Shown piece after piece: positions 51,740 through 64,000 of a DNA stretch of 64,000 bases. Under the pieces are notes generated by a model, which saw nothing but the letters and a program-made list of their open reading frames with translations, did not search any database and was not told the DNA's origin. This stretch comes from Sclerurus mexicanus (taxonomy: Eukaryota > Chordata > Aves > Passeriformes > Furnariidae): assembly GCA_013396755.1 (NCBI GenBank), contig VWZF01004021.1, positions 620,001 through 684,000 of the forward strand. Direction: 5' to 3'. The translations under genes were made by a program, and so were the position numbers. Position 1 is the first letter of the stretch. Every line of letters starts with the position of its first letter.

Positions 51740-51767
51740 ACAAGTCACCTCTCAAAAGGTGACTTGT
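51740..51767. other. Perfect inverted repeat (11 bp arms, 6 bp spacer)
   Basis: ACAAGTCACCT and AGGTGACTTGT flank CTCAAA. The arms are exactly complementary, so either strand could form a hairpin. No T-run follows and no known element is recognised. Confidence 0.9.
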
Positions 51768-51943
51768 GAAGGCCATAATTAAATTAGCAATTTTTCTATT
51801 AATGCAATTTCTGTAATTTTAGAGAAATGAAGGCAGCTTCACAAATCTTACAATATTTATTATATTTCGCTTGAAATTACTTGTGTAATGGCATGTGCTA
51901 ACATTCTCTTCCACTAGGGAAACCATGGATCAGGACATTTCCT

Positions 51944-51992
51944 AGAATATTTTAGGTTGGAAAAGACCTTTAAGATAATCGAGTTGGGGAAA
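51944..51992 (-). mobile_element. Probable CR1 3' terminal remnant
   Basis: TAGAATATTTTAGGTTGGAA and AAGACCTTTAAGATAATCGA match the reverse complement of a CR1 tail region. About 50 bp. Confidence 0.65.
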
Positions 51993-54900
51993 AATAAACC
52001 CAGATAAACTTTTGAGCATCCTAGCTCTTTTCAGGACTGTGAGAGGCTCAGCAATATGTCACTTTTTAATCATGACTTTGTAATATCCTGCCCCACTTTG
52101 CTGGTATTTTTCTGATCTGCAAAGAAAAGTGAGGTGGGCACAGTGAGTCCAGACTGCCACCAAATCACAAGGAGCATGTGGCAGATGCAGAGAGCACACA
52201 AAAATAGCTGAAAAAGGAAGACACCCCTGCCATACCAAATGTTTTAGGAAGCAGCACCGAAGTTCACCCAGCAACATCCACTGGTGAATACAAGACACAG
52301 CCCTCTGTCTCTTCCTTTGATTCTCCACCCTCGTCCTCCTCTGCTGCATCCCCACCACCACCTCGAAGGCTGTGCATCAAACCCAGCCCCATTATCACCT
52401 CTCAGCTCCCCTGCAAGCACCGCAGGGAAGGGTTACCTGAGCCAGCTTGGGGCAGGTGCCACCCTAAGGAGTAACAGGCTGCATCTCAGTTCTCTGCCCC
52501 CCACAACATCCAGCTGAAACTTGGGGGCTTCAAACGGAGACCACCTCATGCAGGCATTTTCTTCTTCTGTGCCATGGAGGTTTAGGCTGAGCTTTTCTAT
52601 GCCAATGTGTGAACAGTTCCTTAAAGCCCTTTCTGAACCACCTCTGATACCCTCCTTTACGTCCCTGCAGAGCAGAGATCCCTACACAGTGCTGGATGCT
52701 GCTGTGCTCCTCCAGCAAGGTGGACAGAGTGCTACTCCATTGACACGGGCTCCAGTGACCCCAGTTCTGCCAGCACCTCCTCAATTATAACAGGGAAACA
52801 AACCAGAAAGAGTAATTCTGACTCTTCTTTTTTAAGGTGTCAATACTGCTGCTGAAATATCGGGGAGAGTTTCACAACTGACTCTTAGAGGGGCAAGATT
52901 TCCCTTCTGAGAATTTCAGGAATGTAAGCATTCCATTTTCTTTTAAAATGGAAAATACTCTTCAAGACCTTAAACATATTCCTACACATTCTTATTACCA
53001 AATCTAGGATAGATTGTCCCGTGTTTGCATCCTCACATAAATCAATGGGAATTTCCATAATTTACCCCAAAGATTGATGCAGTCTCTTTATAAGGTGGCA
53101 ATCTATCAATCACATTTAGGAGGATTCAGCCTGAAAAGCCAGGTAAAATTGATCCCTCCCCAAATGTGGAGAGAGCTGAAAAAGCACCCTGGGAATAGAA
53201 AGGAATCCCTCTGGAATTCAGTATATTAAGAACTGTATCAGCTCTACTAACAGCAAACACATTATACATAGCGCTTATCTCTCTCTGTAACACTTTAAAC
53301 TCCTAATATATATATTTACAGTGGACACTGACATCACCATTATGGGCTTGATCTCCCTGCAGAAGCCCCCGGGCTCCTCCCAAAGCAGCCCCCAATCCAG
53401 CTCGCTGCCACCAGGGCAGTCTGTCAGCAGCGCTGCCAACTTAAACCAGCAAATATTAATTGCCAGCTGGGAAAAGTGCCATGAGTTCACACCCAGATTC
53501 CTTCCAGCTGGAAGGACACAGAGCGTTAAATGGAGCAGATCTCCTTCCAGCCTCCACCCTGGCCATGGAGCAGCTCCTGCCTGTCCTGCACGCACTAAAT
53601 GAGCAAAGCACTCAACACCTTCCCAGAGATGTTCTGAAATGCTGTTCTGTAGAGCAGATTGCTTCTGGAAGTAACAAAGCACAGAAATAACACATGGACA
53701 ACAAATAAAGTACAGAGGAAATAAACCACCACCACCTGAGGCTGAATTCATATCTATTTGAGATTACTGCAGTGATAGGAGTTATCAGCCTGCTTGTTGT
53801 TTGTGTTGGGTTTTTTTTTCCCACCAAGTTTGTAATTTATTTACATTCAAGCACAGAAAATTTTCTGTCAACATGCAGAAGATTATCATTTTCCTTAATT
53901 AGGAAGAAACTTTTTGAGAACTAGAGGGAAGAGAGAGAGGTAGAAAATGAAATACTGTGTATGTAACAGCAAGGAGAAAGGTAGGTGGTTTTCCACAGAG
54001 ATTTCTTTCGAAATTTTGTACAGAATTATCATTTATTATGGGGAAAGAACTGACTTTGTATGAGGAGGAAAATTACCATCACATACATGCTTAAAAGAAA
54101 AAAACCCCATATCTATTTTAAGCAATGGAACCAAATTATTGAAAAAATTAATGCTAATATTGCAGGAGAGAAGGGAGGAAGGAGGGGAGTGGGACTGGAG
54201 TACCAGACATGAACATGCTTTTACAGTGCCCCATGTCTCTGCATCAAACTCTGCCAGCTCTCAAAACTGGAGCTTTAGTACAGGGGGGACTGAATGGACA
54301 AAAAGAAGGAATCAAGTCATGCACTCATGGTAGGGTGCATTTACACAGGGCAGAGCTCAAGTGTTTGCTCAGCTAAGCTGGGCTCAGCTCAGGCCAGAGC
54401 ACAGACCCCGCTGACCAGCTGCAGCACAGAGCTGCTCCAGAGCCCAGCAAGAGAAGCTGAGCTTTTATAAAAAAACAATCCACCTGGATGAAGGGAAAGT
54501 GTCAGAGCCACAGAAAATATGGAATGAACTTGGGCAAGCAGCGTGGCTGCCTTCCCCTAGCAGGGGCTTGGCTGATGCAGAGATCTAGGACTGCTGATCA
54601 GGCAAGAAAAAAAGCAGGAAGGAAAAGGAAGAAGGGGGAAAAATGACTCCTAAATGCTGGAAATGGAAAAGCGCAGCTCTAAACAGACTGTCTCTAATGT
54701 ATGCAAACTGCCGGGGAAGTGCATTGCTCTGATGTTTCTGGAGGAAGGAAGGAGGTAAGGGAAGAAAAACTATTGAGCTGTGTCTGTGCAGCTTCTGCTG
54801 GCCAAAAATGATGAGAGAGAATGAGGGGAGAGACAGAGTGGGTGTGAAAAGTCAAAAGGAAAGAAAAATGCATAGAATTGGAAAAAAGGGGACTGCTGCT

Positions 54901-55970
54901 ATGGGGAAGCAAAGCACAGCCCAAATCACTGTGCCACAATGAGATAACTGCGTTATCCAAGGCATTTATTCAAATAGGAACATTTCCAGGCCAACTGCTC
55001 ATTCTGGACATCTGGGGACAATTGTCATTACGAGCACAGCTATCTCTCCACTTTACAAGGGTACTGGGAGTGCTTTTGGGGAAAAAACTTCTTTCCTCCC
55101 CACTTTGGCACAGAGCAAAAGCACTTTATCCTCCTGTATTTTGCTACCCAGTAAAAATCACCAACACTCCAGTGAAATGACTATGGAAACTCACAAACCT
55201 ATGAAAATAAATAAAACAAAAAAAATCCGCTACACAGGCAAGTCTTAAATAGAACGTTTTCCCATGGGAAAACCAAACTGTATTTCATACCAGGAAAGAC
55301 AACCAGATCAAGGAGAATGTGAGCAGCGATGAGCAGGACTGACATTTCTCCTGAGGCCTCTGGATGTAGGACTTCTGCTTCACGGTATTTCCCTTGGCGC
55401 TTCCAACTCCCAAGCGGAGTTTTCCACCCATTTATCATTTGCTTTGCCAACTGAGGAGAAGGAATGGCATTCCCAGCTTTGTGTCGGAGGAGCTGTGCTG
55501 CTCCTGCAGGACAAAGCCTGGGGAGATCATTCCTGCTGGCATCTCTCCTTGCTTCACCCATGTTTCCACAACTTCGTTTATATTTTGGACTCCACCAGTA
55601 TTTACAAAGCACATCTGATAAATATGCTACAGGACGAAAGAATCCTTTCCCAAAATACACACAAGAAACCAAATCTTTGCAGTTTGCTTTATCATCACTT
55701 GGCTGGGGATAGAGCAAGCTGAGAATCAGGGTATTAGATCTCTGTCATACCCCGAGGCCATCCAGTTTGTCACTGATAACTGGGCAAACTGGCAGAGCAC
55801 ACAAACACGCGTGCAATCTGTGGTGTCCCCCACCTCTAAACAGGAACTTAAATCTTAACTGAACAAATCGACTGGGACAAAACCCCACTCATCAGCCCAC
55901 TGCACTCAAATAACTAAATTATCCACCTGACAGAAGGCAAACAGAAAGCAGGTGCCTGCTGGCAGATGCA

Positions 55971-56079
55971 CACCTGAGCAACGCGGGCTAGGGAAGGTGT
56001 CCTTGCCCATGGCATGGGCTTGGAATGAGAGGCTCCTTAAGGTCCCTTCCAACCCAAACCATTCTGGGATTCTCTGATT
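55971..56079 (+). mobile_element. CR1 LINE 3' fragment with decayed octamer tail
   Basis: Shows CCTGAGCAACGCGGGCTAGG, TCCTTGCCCATGGCATGGGC, AAGGTCCCTTCCAACCCAAA and CCATTCTGGGATTCTCTGAT. About 109 bp. Confidence 0.9.
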
Positions 56080-58254
56080 TTGCACCTTTAAGATTTTTCT
56101 CCAGCCGGAGTCTTACACTTCATGTTACACTTATAATGGCACTTAAAGACTTGTAGCTTAATTCCTTACTGAAAATTACCATTGAAAAGCAACCACCATC
56201 ATTCTCAATTTACAAACAGGAGACTGAAGTACCAGGAAACAGAGGGATATACAGAAGGCTACTCAGGAACTGCATGAGAGAAGAAAGGGCTGAAGCCCAA
56301 TATTCCTATGGAGTCCCACTCTGTGGGATTATTCCCCCTTAAGGCAAACTTCTCTCTCTATGTTATGTCTGCAGACAGCACTGTGAAGTACATTTTTATT
56401 GATTCACGTGGGAAGAGAAGTGAGCTTGTTTCCTTCTTCCCTTCCACAAAGCTGTTATTCTGCTGAAAAGCAGATTTATGTAGTGCTCCATGGCAAGAGT
56501 TTGAGGGTTACTTTAAACTGGGACACCAAACTCCCACTTTTTTGACATCATTTCATGGTGTGTTCAGGGAAGTATTGAAGCGTGACATGGTATCATTAGG
56601 TATAATACAGCCACTGCAGGGGCTGATTACTGCAATGAGAACTCATTTTCTCTAACACTGTATGTGATAAGGAAGGAATAAAAACCCAGGCCAGAAGCAT
56701 TGTTGTAAAAAGGTGGGTGATGTCAAGAATGAAAAAGCTGAAGACACTTTTTGGTAGTCAGGGGAAGAAAATCCCCTGAATCAAGTGGTGAGTGCCTCTG
56801 AAATAAAGACTTGCCCTTTCTTTGGAAGGTTTCTCGTGCTGCAGAGGCCCACCAGCATCTCACCCGGGATGGAGGCACTCTCCAGCCTGACCCACACCAT
56901 CCTCTGACTCCACACCCCCTAGCACAAACACCAGGAGCAAGGCACAAGTGCCCTTTTTAGATGCTCCTTTTAAACACTACGAGCAAAAAATCCCTCCTTG
57001 CCTTGATCTGCTCATGTGCTGTCCCTCAAAATACCGGTGACCCCTTTCCATGATTAACTTTGTACAAGGTCTATTGATCCCAGACTTAATTACCTGCTTT
57101 GGTAAATTTAGAGGCTGCCTGTGACAAAGTAACCCAGCTCTGCTGGTGTCCCCCTGGCCAATGCTCTGGCCAGCTCTGCTGTCCCCTCCAAACAAAGGAA
57201 AAAAAGCAGTGCCTGCACACCTCTGGAAAAATCTGGGTCTGGATCTCAGTCTCCAGGTCTCCTGTGAGACACAAGAATGCTAATGCTCTTCTATCTCCAA
57301 AGGGTATCACAAGGATATATTAATAAGACCCTTCAAATGGAATCCTGTTTCTTAAATAGGCTCTTCCAGCATCGTGTTAGTAAACAAGAACCCATGATGG
57401 ATAGCTCTGTATACAACCAATCTCCTGGGGGCTCAAGTGAGCTGAAGATAAAGGAATTATTTTCATATTTGATCACGTAAATGTCACTGGATATATTTGC
57501 AACAAGCCACTCAAATCTTCCTGTAGGTATATGGAGTCATCTTTGACAATGAGCTTTCAAGATATACTCTGGTGAGGCCTTTATGAGACCTCTCATTAGA
57601 AATAAAATAATTTACGGTTTCTTCCATTCCCTGGCATTTCATCACACGCTTCTGCTCCTGCAGTGTCCCTTGATGACAGGATGGGACAAAGAAAGACACA
57701 GGACTGGTGATTTGGTGCAATGATGATAATGGAATTTGCTACTGAGGCAGTAAAAGAGCAGCAGATGAATGCATCCCACTGGTAACCAGAGCTGTCCTGA
57801 AAATTATTTAAAACTCCGTCCTCGCTCCTCTCACTTCATCTAAACAGCTCCTTTCCTTTGCCTGTGTCTAATGCCATTTCTCACCGCTGCAACAAACTTT
57901 TCGTTAATACCATCTACTACTTTTTCTTAACGTCTTTGCCTCGTTCAAAGCCTTTTCAAATGAATTGGATTGTAAAAAGTTATTACGCCGGCAGCTGAAA
58001 GTACTGAGCAGCACAACTACAGCGCACACAACGCACACAGTGATGTTAATTATTTACCAGTTCCCAGTTTGATTCCATTTTCCATGGTGATGACACTCAG
58101 GGGCTTAAGAGCCGCATAAAACATTGTGTATGTTCTGTGCTGTCCCAGAATAAATCATCCCTGAGAAATGGAGCTCTCAGAAATAAAACATTTACCAGGA
58201 TCACAACGAGCCGTGGAAGTTCCACACGAGCGTTTCTTCCCAACAGCTCCCTAC

Positions 58255-58500
58255 CTTTGAAGAAGCAGTCCTTGCTGTGGGCGATGGAGATCTTCTTCCC
58301 CTGCAGGCAGGAGGCTCGGTGCAGCTGGCAGTGGTTTTCATAGAACCTGCCATCGGAGCCACACACGGGCAGGTAGGTGTCCCTGCAGTCCTCCACACAG
58401 CTGCACTGGGGCTGGCCGGTGTCCTCGCTGAGCACGCACCTGCTGCCACGGCCACAGGGCTTGTCACAGGGCGCGGGGTGGCCGTGCTGCCCGGGCAGCG
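58255..58500 (-). CDS. FSTL4: FSTL4 internal exon: follistatin-type EGF-like segment plus Kazal domain
   Basis: This exon encodes 82 residues of a secreted follistatin-like glycoprotein. Reading on the minus strand, the sequence starts after a pyrimidine-rich acceptor ending in CAG (58501-58503) and ends at AAAG followed by GTAGGG (donor GT at 58254-58253). It enters and leaves in phase 1: 246 bases, or 2 + 81 codons + 1. Ten cysteines are visible in the follistatin-domain arrangement. The first part holds the motif CGRGSRCVLS, and the Kazal part holds PVCGSDGRFYENHC and ends HSKDCFFKG. The serine-protease-inhibitor-like Kazal fold is expected to be disulfide-bonded and extracellular. Wording such as RGSRCVLS and GRFYENHC fits FSTL4 better than FSTL5, which as I recall has a different segment here; this is a recall-based judgement. 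An apparent upstream Met in the open frame lies in the intron and is not a real start. Confidence 0.93.
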
Positions 58501-60327
58501 CTGCGGAGAGCACACAACACGGTCAGAGCCACGTCTGCCTGCACAGCCCGCTCCTGTGCTGCCGCTGGTTGGAAGTGTCCTCAGACCTGCAGCTCTGCCC
58601 CACCGCAACGCCCAGAGCGTGGACACCTGGGGGACCTGTGGCCCTCGGTTCTTTCAGCCCTTCACAGAACTGGAGCCTGGAGTAAAGCCCAGGGAGAGCG
58701 TTCCAGCGCCCACCCTCTGACCGGGAGTTCCATCCTGAAAACCTGTGCTCCTCCAGCCCCACAACTCCACAGAGTGCCCGGAGTGCCAGCACTCCAGCTT
58801 CTGTCCACCCTCAGCTCCCACCCTGGCAGCCAGGGGCTTCCACCCAGAAGCAGAATATCCCCAACGCTACAATGCACACAGGTTTTGAGGAAAGCTCAGA
58901 CAGACAATTGCTGAGAGCTTTTTAAAAGACAGCCCCCCAGAAAGACCATGCCATGGGAAAATGTTCCTCATTGTAAAAGCAACCATCAGTATCTATCCCA
59001 ACACTCTGAATAGTGACACGTAGTGAAAAACAGCTTCCTACTGCTCTTAAGAATTCACTGGATATGATGTTCTGAATATGACCGCACTATCTGCTGTTTG
59101 ATACTATTAAAAGGGCAAGGAAGCTGCCCTTGTGCTACAGCATTTTGTGCTTATGAAGTTCCCTCGCTTAAAGGCTCACCAGAACATCACTATAACTCAC
59201 ACAGGACAGGGCACTTCCAAACAAGCCACTACTCAGAGCAATAATTAGCATTATACTCAACGAAGAGAGTTTCGGGAAATTAGATTATCCCATGCTAATT
59301 GGAGTACACAGAGTTGAGCATTACAAAGGGATGCTGCAAAAGGCATAATTACAGCAGGAATAAGCATTTCCTAGTGCACAACCCTCTGCCAGGCCTGCAC
59401 AGCCTTCCAAGCACCACAGGCTTGGCTGCACCCGCGCCAGGGACTCAGTCTGGACCAGCAAGATGCTTTGGAAGCAAATCCCTGTTCTCTACAAGTACCA
59501 CATGGAGGTTTGGCTCTTGGCGAGGTTTTGGTGGGCATCAGCTTTCAGAGGATGCTCAAGTGGCAGCACTGCTCCAGACGTGCTCCAGCAGCCAAGGGGA
59601 CACATCCTGCAGCCACTGGAGCACCACAGCATCCTCTCAAACGCACCCAGGGCTCCTGCCTTCAAAGATTTTTCAGTTCAGCACCAGAGCACAGAGCAGA
59701 GCTCACCCAAAGGCCCCCCTCACACGTAACAGAGATGTGAGGAGCATCAGCACCAGCTACTTCAGCCTATCAATCCTTTTTTATGAAGCTAAATTCCCTG
59801 CTAACATCAACCCAGCCCCTGCCTGCCCAGCATTTCATGCCAATACAAAATGCCTCGAAGCTCCATTTCATCTGCTTGTGATCAAGGGGTTAACCCATGT
59901 GCACAAAGATAAGCAAAAGTTCCTAACAAAGCCCCATTTTTCCTGGTGCCCATTAAGCCTTTGTTTTTATCACTGTAAATCTGAAAGGGAAAAAAGGCTG
60001 TTATTGGAGGATTAACTATTTGACTCAATAACTCATTAAAATTCCTCCAACTTGGCAAGCTCAGAAATATTGACTTTTCCTGACTCGTAATAAACTAGAA
60101 GGTCAAAGCATCTCTGAGCAGTGCAAAAAGTACAGCCCCTGGAAGGAGTATCTGACTATTCTTTACTTACTTTACTAATTGTTCCAGAATTTTTGCAAAT
60201 TATCTTCAGAAATGTAAATTTCGTGACCTCAGGGAGACCTCACTGTCAAGGCCATATTCTTTATAGTGCCTGCTTTAAGTCAGAGCAGCACAAAGGATGA
60301 GGGCCTGGGGAAACTCTGGTCAAGCAT

Positions 60328-60348
60328 CCTCCTCCTCCTCCTCCTCCT
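60328..60348. repeat. (CCT)7 triplet run
   Basis: Seven uninterrupted CCT units in intron sequence. Confidence 0.93.
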
Positions 60349-60807
60349 GGTGGCAGGACCTGCATCCACACAGGCACTTGGCTGATCCATCACAATGTGC
60401 CTCAAAAGACATGTTCTGGAGACTGCTGCTGCTACTACTAAAGGTATTTAAAAATCAAGATTCTGGAGCTATTCTTTTCTATATAAATGTAATTCAGCTA
60501 CAACTAGCAAAGCCTTCCTGGGCTGTCTTGATCTCTAAAACTTGATCGCTCCCAAGGACTGCGCCACGCATCTCACTGAAGGTGATTTCTGCCTCCTCCT
60601 TCAAGGGGGGCTGCTCTCATTTACTGCACCAGGTCCCAGCTGCACCCTGCCCTGACAGCAGCAACAACCCTCTTAAGAGCCTCAAGTATTTGTGGCATTT
60701 TGATTTTTAATATGAAATTCGTATTATTGAAGACAAACATTCTTATTAGAATGGAATTTTGAAGTTTTTTAATGATACATCCAAGATTTGGTCAAGCACC
60801 AAGTTAT

Positions 60808-60834
60808 GAAAAAAAAAAAGAAAAAAAGAAAAAA
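60808..60834. repeat. A-rich tract
   Basis: Adenine runs interrupted by single G residues. No retroposed gene sequence was recognised upstream, so it is not called a retrocopy tail. Confidence 0.85.
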
Positions 60835-63760
60835 TACTTAATCTTTCCTCCATCTGCAGAGAAACCCCAGAAAGCCTGGCTATGTTTGTGCCTCATTCAT
60901 TTTGTTCAGAGCTTCATTTATTCTGTGTTCCCAGATGGACAAGTCCAGGTTAAACACAGCTTAGTGTGCTAAGGGGGAGGCAAACAGCCAGAAAGGAGAG
61001 ACTCAAGTATCTGGGAATCCCGATCCAAGTCCTCTGAAATCCGTGTTTGCAAGCAGAGCGCTAACATGGGATGCCTTTGCCAGAATGTCACAATGTCGAC
61101 AGCAGCTCTTTAATTCAATTATTAGTGGCATAATCCCGTTAAGAACCAAAGCTCCCCCCAAGCGCCCCGAGCTGCAGCGACAGCGCCCGGGACAGCGAGG
61201 GCTGTGGGGCAGAGCAGGGCAGTGTGAGCAGAGTATGGCAGTGTCAAAGCTCTGTGCTGCTTACCCAGGGAACTGGTTTATCCGGGGCAGCAGCACACAC
61301 CATGGAAGGGCCTTTCCTCACTGGTGGGTCCACGGGCAGGACACTGGGGGGCAGCTCAGGGGCACGAGACGGACCTTCCTTCCATGGCTTTTCCTGGACA
61401 CATCATTCCAAGTGACTGAATTCCTCACTCTTACAATTATTATTAAAAACAGAAATGGGAAGGGTAATCAAGTGAAACAACCAACTAACTGCTCGCAGTA
61501 TTTATGAGCCTCACTGCAATGCATGGAAAAGGCATCATTTATTCAATTTATTAGTTGCAAAGAACGTAATTTACTTAGGTTAAAAATTTATCATCTTGCA
61601 ATACGAGCCACTTTTCAACACTAATTAAGTTCACTCAACATGGCTGGAGTCTGAGGTGTTATACTGCATTAGGGCCAGAAGGATGGAGGGAGCCAGCCCA
61701 GCTTCACACACCCACGAACGCACACTTCTCCAACTGGTTCCCAGTCACCCCTGAGAAACTGGGAATTCCACTGGAAACCCAAAAAGGGCTTGGTGCAGGC
61801 AGAAGATAACTGAGCTCAGGAATTTCACAGGGCTTCTTAACAGGCTGCCTGCATCGCCAAGCAAGACTCAAATCAGGCAATTAAGATGTTCTGCCACACC
61901 AGAAAACATTAATTGATAAAGACAGAACCCTCATCTGCTTTTTGCACTCCACTAAAAATGTTGCAGATCAGACTAAGGCTCACAAGCTTTTTTTTTCACT
62001 CCCATATATAACCCTATTCCTTACTTCAGCAAAATTCCCAAGGAGTTCAAGGAAGGTTGGGTTCAGGACAAGCTCCAATTAGAATGAACCAGACAAACCC
62101 ACCACAGACAGCAAATCCAAACCCAGCTCTGCCGTATCTCTGCTCATAGAGTGGCTCATACATAGCACAAATGTAAAGTACTATATTTACATGCTGGGTA
62201 TCCAGGTTTATCGCTGGGCTTTCAGGTTTATTGCTGAAGGAAAAAATTGGACTTTACATCAGGGCTAGAGCCAAACCCAGGAACTTTAATTATATGGATT
62301 ATAACTGAAACTGGAAGCTTCTACACTGAGTCCCTCCAAGGCAAGGCTGCACCTTGCAAATGGTGTATTTAAATAAAAATAAAATCAAACCCTCTATGAC
62401 ACGGTAAGACTATTCAGTCTCTAAACTCATTTACTTCCATGAGGTGAACTGGTGAGATAAGAGGTCACAAACTATTCAGCCAACATTTGTGACATCAGTT
62501 TTCCAACGTCTTTTTTCTTTCCCACATTAAACAATCTTCTAAAATTCTTTGTCTCCATTACAAGCTTTTGTTGTTGCAATTTATTTTTATAAAGCAAAAA
62601 TGGCGACTTGCCCTGGAGAATAATACAGAGAATAAGATGTGCTTCAAGCGCATGATTTGCTGTAGATGCAAACTATTTTCTTTCAAGGTCCAGGAGACAA
62701 TTGTGTGTGTGCACATCCTGGAGGAGGATGGAGAGAGACACATCAGCCTTGGAAGAAGAGGATGGAAAATCAATCATTTTCACCAATTTAGATGCTCTAC
62801 ATTAAACAAAAGGCAGGATGAGGTGGAAAGCCTCCCTGGAACAAAAACTAGCAAGATTTCCCAGATAGTCACATTATTTCAGGAGGACTCGTGCAGAGTT
62901 TAAGAAACAAAACCAACACCAGAAGGAAAGGAAAATATTCTCTGGAAGGGAGAGTCGTGACAAATAGTTCCTGTGAGAACACCAGGACGAAGGGAACTGC
63001 TTAATCTGTGTCTGCAGTTTAATATCAAATGAGAACACATTGTAATTGCTCAGCACAGGTTCAGTAACAGCGAGCAGTTATTCTGCAAACAACACCAAGG
63101 AAGCACTCAATGTTACAGGAACATTTTCTTATCAATTTTTACATCTGGAAACAGGGATGAATGTTATTTTCTGCATCTGTCAGAACTGTGGAACCCATTA
63201 GGGGTCATACCATGAAAAGGCTCTTGAAACTCACAGTAACCATGCTATTTTTAATGTAATTAGCCTAATTTTGCCCCATTTCAAATCCATTTAACCACTG
63301 TGAGATCAAAAGCTTCATCAAATATTATTTTGGATGGTATTGTGGTCTGTGAGGGTACTAAGAGGAGAAAAGAGGCAAAAGACACATACAGATCAAAAGA
63401 CCCCAACTATGTAAAGCATACACAGATATCACTGAGGCAGAAACAGCAACCCAGAGATGAGCCCATACCTATTTAGATCCTTGCCATGAAACTGTGCCAT
63501 GCACAATTGGTTTGACTGTTCTCTTCCTGCAAGAGCTCCTAAAGAGGCAATTCATAAAATTGCTCTTTATTAAATGTTTATCTAAAGTTATCTATGAGAG
63601 GTACTGCATATCGAAGGCAATTTTACTGCATTACTGCTGTGCAGGAAGGACAGAGAGAAACCTACATCTGTTGGCATCGCACCTCAGCCTGCCTGGCAGG
63701 TGCCACAGCACCATGTTAGCAGATTAATGCATTTCCTGCACTGATCCGAAGGATTAAGCG

Positions 63761-63890
63761 ACCAAGGCCGGCTTGGGCAGGGCTTGGAGCAACCTGGGCT
63801 AGTGGAAGGTGTCCTGGCTGTGGCAGGGAGTTGGAACAAGATGAGCTTTAAGGTGCCTTCCGACCCAAAGCATTGCATGATTCTGTGATT
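63761..63890 (+). mobile_element. CR1 LINE 3' fragment
   Basis: Shows GGCTTGGAGCAACCTGGGCT, AGTTGGAACAAGATGAGCTT, AAGGTGCCTTCCGACCCAAA and GCATGATTCTGTGATT. About 130 bp near the window end. Confidence 0.9.
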
Positions 63891-64000
63891 TAATTCAATG
63901 TTTCCTTGGGCACCTGTATTTCCAGGGCTGTGGGCAGCCCCTTGAAGGGCAGCAGCAATGTGCACATCTGCACATCTGGATCGTGTTTTTAATTTTCTCA

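Larger units (their letters stand above)
23964..58254 (-). other. FSTL4: Large FSTL4 intron between the Kazal and first EF-hand exons (34.3 kb)
   Basis: Both boundaries are supported by splice signals and a shared phase 1 codon (glycine). The intron contains about ten CR1 pieces in both orientations, a telomere-motif tandem array at 39093-39720, a polypurine tract near 44.9 kb, a 29-base N gap at 46.4 kb, a TA run at 32.9 kb and a perfect hairpin at 51.7 kb. Stretches between these, for example 23964-28591, 29000-36900, 43000-44800, 47500-49800 and 52000-55900, show no gene or repeat I can name. No further exon with family-like sequence was seen. Confidence 0.85.
58501..64000 (-). other. FSTL4: 3' part of the FSTL4 intron upstream of the Kazal exon
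   Basis: Intron sequence that ends at the CTCTCCGCAG acceptor beside 58500 and runs off the window. It contains a CCT triplet run, an A-rich tract and one CR1 fragment near the window end. The plus strand has a 238-codon open frame at 59299-60015 without recognisable domains, which I do not call a gene. Confidence 0.8.

Noticed and set aside
58201..58720. Other-frame open frames over the Kazal exon (minus 58201-58626, plus 58277-58720)
   Set aside because: They are shadow frames of the cysteine-rich exon. The correct frame shows the ten-cysteine follistatin/Kazal pattern and fits the splice phases.
1..64000. Endogenous retrovirus genes or a novel multi-gene system
   Set aside because: No recognisable gag, pol or env translation, no paired long terminal repeats seen by eye, and no cluster of coherent genes. 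The window is explained as introns of one gene plus repeats.

Overview
The window looks like nuclear DNA from a bird. It is almost entirely intron, carries many CR1 (chicken repeat 1) LINE 3' ends in both orientations, and encodes a vertebrate protein in small exons with canonical splice sites. The CR1 style and the (CCATC)n expansion inside one copy would suit a passerine, but the species cannot be fixed from the sequence alone. There is no bacterial gene organisation, no CRISPR array and no recognisable tRNA or rRNA gene.

The only protein-coding gene I can support is on the minus strand: a follistatin-like gene, best matched by FSTL4. Transcription runs from high to low coordinates. Three internal coding exons are visible. 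The first (58255-58500) encodes the follistatin-type cysteine-rich segment plus the Kazal domain. The second (23773-23963) carries the first EF-hand and the third (20132-20252) the second EF-hand. Exon phases are compatible (1 to 1, 1 to 0, 0 to 1), and each junction has AG acceptor and GT donor dinucleotides. The 5' exons (signal peptide, N-terminus) lie beyond position 64000. The 3' exons (immunoglobulin-like domains and C-terminal region) lie beyond position 1.

Layout: 1-20131 is the start of a long downstream intron with CR1 fragments and a TGGA microsatellite. 20253-23772 is a 3.5 kb intron with a degenerate TATCTA repeat near its acceptor. 23964-58254 is a 34.3 kb intron with most of the CR1 copies, a four-copy ~170 bp tandem array containing telomere-like CCCTAA runs (39093-39720), a polypurine tract and a 29-base N gap. 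58501-64000 is part of the next upstream intron.

I found no convincing new biological system. The most notable items are the telomere-motif-bearing tandem array, the two fully canonical EF-hand loops, a perfect 11 bp hairpin, and several repeat-based polymorphism candidates. Statements about sequence families rest on recalled motifs; no database search was possible.
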